From the NCBI RefSeq assembly GCF_010093535.1, contig NW_022985218.1, forward strand, positions 52,491 through 116,490: 64,000 nt of DNA, read 5' to 3'. Both the position numbers and the translations under genes were made by a program. Positions 58,093 through 64,000 of this stretch are shown here, in pieces. A model generated the notes under the pieces. That model did no database searches, was not told the origin of the DNA, and worked only from the letters and a program-made list of their open reading frames with translations. This DNA is from Lindgomyces ingoldianus. Lineage: Eukaryota; Ascomycota; Dothideomycetes; Pleosporales; Lindgomycetaceae. Within the stretch, counting starts at the first letter, position 1, and the number at the start of each line of letters is the position of its first letter.

Positions 58093-60055
58093 TGGAGTGG
58101 ATGGATCTAATATTTGGGGCGTTCGGTTTCCGCAGGTGTCGATACTCATTGCATTGTTGAGGTGTAACGGCGATATCTGTTGTTTTCATACTCCACTCGT
58201 TATCTCTTTGTTGTCCTTTTCAAAATAATTGTACTGCAACGCCTGCTTTCAGGGTTCTAGCGTGCTACATGTACCCTCCGTGGCGGACATGCGATGTGCG
58301 CTACGCTTGGAGCTTACAATGCCTTAAAATGCTGTAGAAGGATATAAACCACGTTTAAGACTAACATAACTCAATTTTAGATAAGTAAACAATAAGGCAA
58401 TGCAGTTGTAGTAGAGAAAGCTTTACAGAGTAAAACCAGGCTAACTGCTTAACAAAGTACAAGGCAACTAACATTACGTAATTTTTACATCCAACCTAAT
58501 AGCTAGCTAGAGAAAGAACTGAAGCTATTGTTTATAATTTCCTTACAAGAACAAGAGCGTGTGTGTAGACTAAAGTCGCTGTACGTTCGAAGTACCTTTA
58601 GTTTTATTCGGGTCATAAGTGTGTGAGAGGTATCGAGCAGAAAGTACGAGGCACAGAGAGTGAATGCAGGATAGGGGCTGTAACGAGAGTAAACCTTAGG
58701 GTCGGAGACAGAGGTACAGAGGCTGAGGAGCCTAGATACCCCGTGCTAAGCCCTTAGGGTACTCAGGGGTTTGATAGCTGTAACATCACCGTGACAAGGT
58801 GTCTTTCGCCATACCAGAGATTAGTCAGAACCTAAACCTACTAGAAAAATTTATTTGGAACTTCAACAACTACTAAATAATAAATATGGAAAAATTAAAT
58901 AGGTCATAGATAGTACTTGGAAATAGAGTCTATTCCAATATTAGATGGTAGGGGAGTATCATTTTTAAGAAATTCAAGTAATCTTAAATCCGGAGGTTAA
59001 TCTTAATATCATAAACACCAGTAAACTAATTACTCCAGTTCATTCAGAGGATGTAGAAAACATTACATAAAAATCAAGATTTACATTTTTCATGTTATAT
59101 TATTACGCGATTGTGAAGATATTTTAGTGTGAAATTCTTGTTTTTTTGCGGCTGCACGTTTCAAGATTGTATAATGACACGGCCACTCCTGTGGCGGATT
59201 TGCGTTTTCAACCATGTTTGTAAATGGCTTAAAAGTATTATATAACGTATCGCATGCTATAAAAGAATTAATTAAATTATAATGAGTGATAGGACAAGGT
59301 GTTGTCGTTGTGTAAGAAGTATTGTCATAGCGTGAAAGCACGTTAATCGCAGACTACTAATCCGTATGCGACATGACAACAGGGCTTTTAAAATTCTTAG
59401 GTGAGAGGTTAATATAGCTTAGTTGGTAGCTGGATTTAACGCTGCTATTCTTTTGATAGAAGTAATAATTGTTGGTAGGTTGTTGGTTGGCTCGAAGTCA
59501 AAGTACCTCTGTTCTACTCCGCGACACCAGGTTTTCGGCACACCATTAGGAAGATGTTAGTACATTTAATGAATTATTAAAACATAGGCAACCAGGGATA
59601 TTGGCAGTTCGGAGCCGCTAATATGGCTGGCGTCTGTCGCAACGCCTTTTGGACGGTTGCAATGAGCACATCCGGACTTGATAACCTATTCGACCTCTGC
59701 TCAAACTATACTATGTCTATTTAATTCACGGAATTAATGTGACCAAGTGCTTTCTATTAGTCCTTCAGGTGTGCTCTCTCATTTACCACTTTTCAGAGGC
59801 CAAACCCGATACGCAAATAGGGCATAGACGATGCAAGAGGAACCTCTGTCCAGGCGAGAGTTGCATGTGGGTTCGTCTATTCTGCAGCATCGTTGCCGCA
59901 TGTTCCAATCTAATTGATCATACACAAGCAACTCGAATAACCACCTACTTTACCCTCTCGTGGCCAAGGCATCGGTCCTCTACAGTGCATGGTATGGTTG
60001 AATTCGCGCATTCACGTCCCAGTGGATTAGTTTCCCGAGCGATAGAATTCGTGCA
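58093..60055. other. AT-rich gene-poor region
   Basis: No gene supported. The part 58300-59400 is AT-rich with many stops. A possible solo-LTR-like piece near 58560-58830 is not provable because no paired end or target duplication was found. A tRNA-like word, TAGCTTAGTTGGTAGC, at 59413-59428 has no matching acceptor stem and is not called. Confidence 0.4.
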
Positions 60056-60439
60056 TTGGCTGGCTTTTCAGAAACATTCCAAGCCGCTCTACTAACCGAG
60101 GATACGTATCTCGGAGGCATTTGGCTTAGCCACATTGTTAAAAGTCTCACTCGATCGGTCGAGGAACGATCTTACTCGGAACATATATGCTTGGCAAAAC
60201 GCGAGGCTCCACAACCCACCCTAGGGTCTATCCTGGCTTTGGGCTTCTCGAGACTGTTCCGGGTCTTTAGTGACTGTCAGCGATGTGGTAATAGTCGTTG
60301 TTCTCAGCCAGCCTTCGTTGAACCCTTTCATGTGCTAGCTCGAGGACGACTTCTTTACAAAACGGCAAACCTAGTCGCAGCGCCTTCAGGTATTTTGGGC
60401 GAACAAGCGGCCGACTTCATAGAAATGGACTTAGCATAG
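60056..60439 (+). pseudogene. Possible HET-domain protein relic
   Basis: The 127-aa frame starts AGFSETFQAALLTEDTYLGG followed by IWLSHIVKSL, and later has APQPTLGSILALGFS. This resembles the part after the HET domain in heterokaryon-incompatibility proteins, where 'D.YLAGLW' and 'APSWSWAS' are usual. The W residues of that second motif are missing and nothing upstream forms a HET domain. It is best seen as a decayed fragment, and the call is tentative. Confidence 0.3.
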
Positions 60440-61633
60440 AATTAGGTGACCATCATCGGTGGTCATCTGCAGATGATTGCCAGCCTGAAACTTCCACTGC
60501 AACTAGAACTGGTCAGAGGACGATGCTACGAAAGGTTCCATGGAAGTCTTGAATTGTATGCATTTTTAAAAGTCTGGCCGGGGATTATGGTAAAAAATCG
60601 ATGGTCTTTTTGATATCTGTAAGGTCGGCAGAGAGGTATCTCAGGAGAATTAGAGAGGCCTTGCGTGAGCGTCGAGGTTTTCCCTTACGTGCTGTCAGTG
60701 CTGCTGTTATTACAATAGTATAAGCCCTGTGATTCCCCGATAACTACATAGTACCCCTAGCGGAGGGAATGGGGCGTCAAGAGAATACAATGGAATCGCA
60801 TCAGGAGCTCAGCAGGAGCTCAGCAGCACACAGCTTGTCCAGAACACAACTAGAGTGAATGAAATGCGCTAGAAATTCAGAAGAAAAGACAAAAAATTAC
60901 GCATTTAATACAGCACAGAATGAATCAGCATGTTTTCTTACCTATCTCGGCAGCGCTTGACTCGCGCTTTTCACTCCTCGTCACAGCCCCCAGCCAGCGG
61001 GCCCTGCGCTACTCCAGATGGTTGCGGAGACTTCCTTTTGCAGAAGTCCTGGCTGGTAGTTGCTCGATCGACTCCGGGGTCGCTCTAGCCATGCAGCGGA
61101 GACGCACTGGCTCAACAAACTTAATTGAGACGTCGCACTTGGTGCGAGGGACAGCACGCTGCATACGGCGCCCAGGCGACGAGGACGTGAAGGTCTACCC
61201 AGCCGCAAGGTATCTACAGTGCTGCAGGGGCCTTGATAGTGGAAACTTCTGGCAGCCAGTGACTAGCTATGCGGAGAGACATACCTGCCTCCAACGTCTC
61301 GAGCGACGCCAACCACGAGGCGATGACAATTAAAGCCTGCCGCGTTCGCGGAGCACGAAACAACCTCCATTTCATAAGGATGCATCGTTTGGTACTTTTC
61401 AACACGAACTGCAGAAGGCTTCTAGCCAATAATTAACCTACTAGGTAATTGTACATAAATAGTCTTATCGATACAATACGGTACAGCGCAACGCACATCA
61501 CATGCAGCTGTTCAGCCTTGTTGCGGCAACCCCTCCGCCTAGACGCTTGCAACTTCACTGCCTACACGATGCCTCCCTCCTCTCCAGCAGCTCTTCTATA
61601 CACATTTGCTTCGTCCGTCGACTTCGTCTAGGT
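60440..61633. other. Upstream region of the NLR gene
   Basis: No gene supported. The open frame 60920-61333 (+) has no domain. A short tandem copy of CAGGAGCTCAG occurs at about 60802-60826. The NLR promoter and leader lie at the right end. Confidence 0.4.
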
Positions 61634-64000
61634 ATGGATCCGCTTAGCGTTACAGCCAGCATCATCACAGTTCTCCAGCTCTCGGCCAAGGTTCTCGCGT
61701 ATCTGAGCGATGTCAAAGATGCACCAAAAGACCGCACGCACTGCGAAGCTGAAATATCAAACATTCGTAATCTGCTTTGCAGCCTACGAGATCACGTTCA
61801 AAAAGGGGATCCTAACCAGCCATGGTATACTGATGTCGGAGCACTCGCAGCCTCCAACGGGCCACTTGACCAGTTCAAGCAGGCGCTCAAAGCGCTGCAG
61901 AGTAAGATGACAGACGGAGGTCGATTGAAGAAGGCAGGCGAAGCACTAGTGTGGAGGTTCAAGAAGGATGAGATTGCTAGCATACTGGATCGAATAGAGC
62001 GTTTGAAAACGCTGGTGGAGATCGCGTTACAGATAGACCACTTGTAAGCCTTCGCAGCAGCACCGTAGATTCATAGAGCTTACATATAGGAGCAAACTGT
62101 CCCAAGCTATTAAAGACGATACTAACTTCGTTCGAACGCACGTGCCCGCCCTACAGTCTGGAGTAGACAAGATCCAGCAAGATCAAGCCGATACAAAACA
62201 CGGCAAGCTGGTGGAATGGATCTCACCTACCGATTACCCCGCCCAGCAATCAGACATTATAGGTCGCAGACAGGAGGGAACGGGCCAGTGGTTTCTCAAC
62301 GCACCCGAGTTCGCAAGGTGGCTCGGTGAGCCGAAGGGTACTCTCTTCTGCCCGGGAATTCCTGGCGCAGGCAAGACGATGGTGGCCGCGATCGCGATCG
62401 ACTACCTGCTAAAGTCGGTGCAGAGCAGCTCGTCCGGCGTTGCGTACGTGTACTGCAACTACAAAGCGCAGGAAGAGCAGGAGGCTTCCAGCATTCTGGC
62501 AGCTGTCGTCAAGCAGCTGGTGCAGGCTCGACCGTCGACAGCGGAGCCTATAGAGCGATTGCACAAGCAGCATGCCAATCGAGGTACGAAGCCATCGCTC
62601 GAGGAGATCTTTAGCACACTCTGGGAAGTAGTTGCAAAGCACTCGATTGTCTATATCGTAGTCGATGCGTTGGATGAGTGCCGAGACAGCGACGGCACTC
62701 GTAGCCAGTTTCTAGCCAGACTCCGAGAGTTGCAAGTAGGACAAGATATTCGTCTTATAGCCACCTCACGTTTTATACCGGAAGTCGAAGTCGAGTTTCA
62801 AACAGCAGTGAGGCTAGAGGTACGAGCTAGTAATGAGGATGTAAGGCGATTTGTGGCTGGCCAGATATATCGACTGCCTAAATGTATTCAGCGTAACCCT
62901 GCACTGCAGAAAATGATAGAAGAAAAGATCCCAGAGACAGTAGACGGCATGTGAGTCCTTTGCCTAATTCACGACGTAATATAGACTTACGAGTTTTTAG
63001 GTTTCTTCTTGCTCGCTTACACATCGATTCTCTATCCGACAAGACAACAGTAAAAAAGGTCAAGACAACACTGGCCAACCTCTCAAAAGGCTTGGCCGCG
63101 CTTGATGATGCATACGAAGATGCTTTGCAAAGAATTAAGAGCCAATTGGACGGTCACTACAAACTGGCCAAGAAAGTCCTGTCATGGATTACGTACGCAA
63201 GAAGGCCACTCACAACAGCCGAGTTGTGCTGTGCCCTAGCGGTAGAACCAGAGGAAGCGGAGCTCGATCCGGACAACGTACCTGACGTCGAGGACCTGCT
63301 ATCCGTGTGCTCTGGCCTTGCCGTTGTTGATCGAGAAAGTGCTGTTATCCGTCTCGTGCACTACACTACGCAAGAGTACTTCGAGCGCATCAGAGATAAA
63401 TGGGATCCAGGTGCTCAACTGCATATTACCTCAACATGCCTCACCTACCTATCGTTTGACATGTTCAAGACGGGTAGCTGCTCCTCTGACAAAAAGTTCG
63501 GAGAGAGACTTCAGGAAAGCAAGTTCCTGGAGTATGCAGCCAAGCACTGGGGAGAGCATGCTGTAACGGTGCAAGGCGAAGTATGTGTGCTAGCCTGCTC
63601 GTTTCTTTCGGATAACAAGTTGGTTTCTAGCGCCACGCAGGTATTACTAACTTCAACGTATAAGTATAGAAATTATAGCCAGATATATCCCAACGGCAGC
63701 ACAGGATTACATCTCGCAGCACGGCTAGGATTATCGGTAATATTAGAGGATATGCTTCTAAGTCAAGGAGAAGAGAGAGCCATTGCGTTGCATAGCAAGG
63801 ATAGCTACAGCCAGACCTTATTATATCTCGCGTCGAAAGCTGGTCATTACAGAACGGTGCAGCTGCTGGTCGACAAGGGCGCCGACGTCAATGCCCAGGG
63901 TGGACACTACGGCAACGCGCTCCAGGCGGCTTCATCTGGAGGCCACGAGCAGATTGTGAGGCTGCTGGTTGACAAGGGCGCCGACGTCAATGCCCAGGGT
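61634..64000 (+). CDS. NACHT-ankyrin NLR-like protein (5' part, runs off the window)
   Basis: Three exons are visible (61634-62043, 62090-62950, 63001 to the window end) with GT-AG introns of 46 and 50 nt. The N-terminus MDPLSVTASIITVLQLSAKV and DVKDAPKDR is the helical domain common on fungal STAND proteins (SesA/HeLo-like; exact class uncertain). The NACHT NTPase has the P-loop GIPGAGKT (Lys232) and Walker B IVYIVVDALDEC (Asp329), then TSRFIPEVE and the winged-helix block WITYARRPLTTAELCCALAV. Ankyrin repeats start at about 63690 and continue past the window end. Such proteins act as fungal NLRs in non-self recognition or programmed cell death, which is family knowledge, not shown here. The frame is intact throughout what is visible; the 3' end is missing. 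Confidence 0.9.
63863..64000 (+). repeat. Near-identical ankyrin-repeat DNA units, 99-bp period
   Basis: The unit encoding LLVDKGADVNAQG at 63863-63901 recurs at 63962-64000 with one difference in 39 bases. The period is 99 bp (33 codons). The intervening part encodes YGNALQAASSGGHEQIVR. The array continues beyond the window, so copy number is unknown. Confidence 0.85.

Noticed and set aside
58560..58830. Possible solo LTR
   Set aside because: No paired terminal sequence, primer-binding site or target duplication could be found.
59413..59428. tRNA-like D-arm word
   Set aside because: No acceptor stem, anticodon arm or TPsiC sequence could be paired around it.
60920..61333. Open frame of 137 aa before the NLR
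   Set aside because: No domain resemblance and no splice link to the NLR; treated as upstream sequence.

Overview
The window is nuclear DNA of a filamentous ascomycete (Pezizomycotina). Nearly every gene that can be reconstructed has short GT-AG introns of about 41-113 nt, often with GTAAGT or GTGAGT donors. The gene families are typical of that group: Zn2Cys6 regulators, GH128, GT90, and NACHT-ankyrin NLRs. Genes lie on both strands with no operons. No species can be assigned from sequence alone. I found no rRNA, no convincing tRNA and no CRISPR array.

Layout. 0-10 kb: a secreted GH128-type glucanase, a decayed F-box gene, a nitrilase, a GT90 glycosyltransferase and an unrecognised multi-exon gene with an in-frame stop. 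10-15.5 kb: a transposon pocket, with a stop-riddled coiled-coil pseudogene, a 2.85-kb AT-rich hAT-type element and a 462-bp hAT-like miniature element. Both elements have exact 8-bp target duplications. 15.8-24.8 kb: a large BTB/FG-like protein, then a divergent pair of metal transporters, one CDF (DxxxD/DxxxD, manganese-type signature) and one ZIP. 24.8-30 kb: gene-poor. 30-37 kb: a tyrosine-catabolism neighbourhood (Zn2Cys6 ARO80/HmgR-like regulator, 4-hydroxyphenylpyruvate dioxygenase, a TTC36-like protein in divergent orientation) plus one unrecognised gene.

38-45 kb: a repeat-like block, an LRR-like relic, an F-box/ankyrin gene and a conserved-looking Pro/Ser-rich protein. 45.3-50 kb: a 4.75-kb stretch with no recognised gene. 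50-54.5 kb: a BTB protein, the rRNA-processing factor Rrp36, and a divergently transcribed FCP1-like protein with an altered catalytic motif. 54.8-61.5 kb: accessory and decayed sequence, including a broken membrane-protein gene, a broken P-loop sulfotransferase-like gene, a HAD-like gene split by a third hAT-like insertion, and a possible HET relic. From 61.6 kb to the window end: the first part of a NACHT-ankyrin NLR whose ankyrin units are nearly identical at DNA level.

The most interesting observation is the linkage of HPPD with a TTC36 homologue and an ARO80-type regulator. TTC36 is known in mammals as a factor that protects HPPD (HPD) from degradation. The fungal arrangement suggests an old functional partnership that is visible here as gene order. 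The clearest structural result is three hAT-type elements defined by 8-bp duplications. Excising the third one on paper rejoins the host reading frame exactly.
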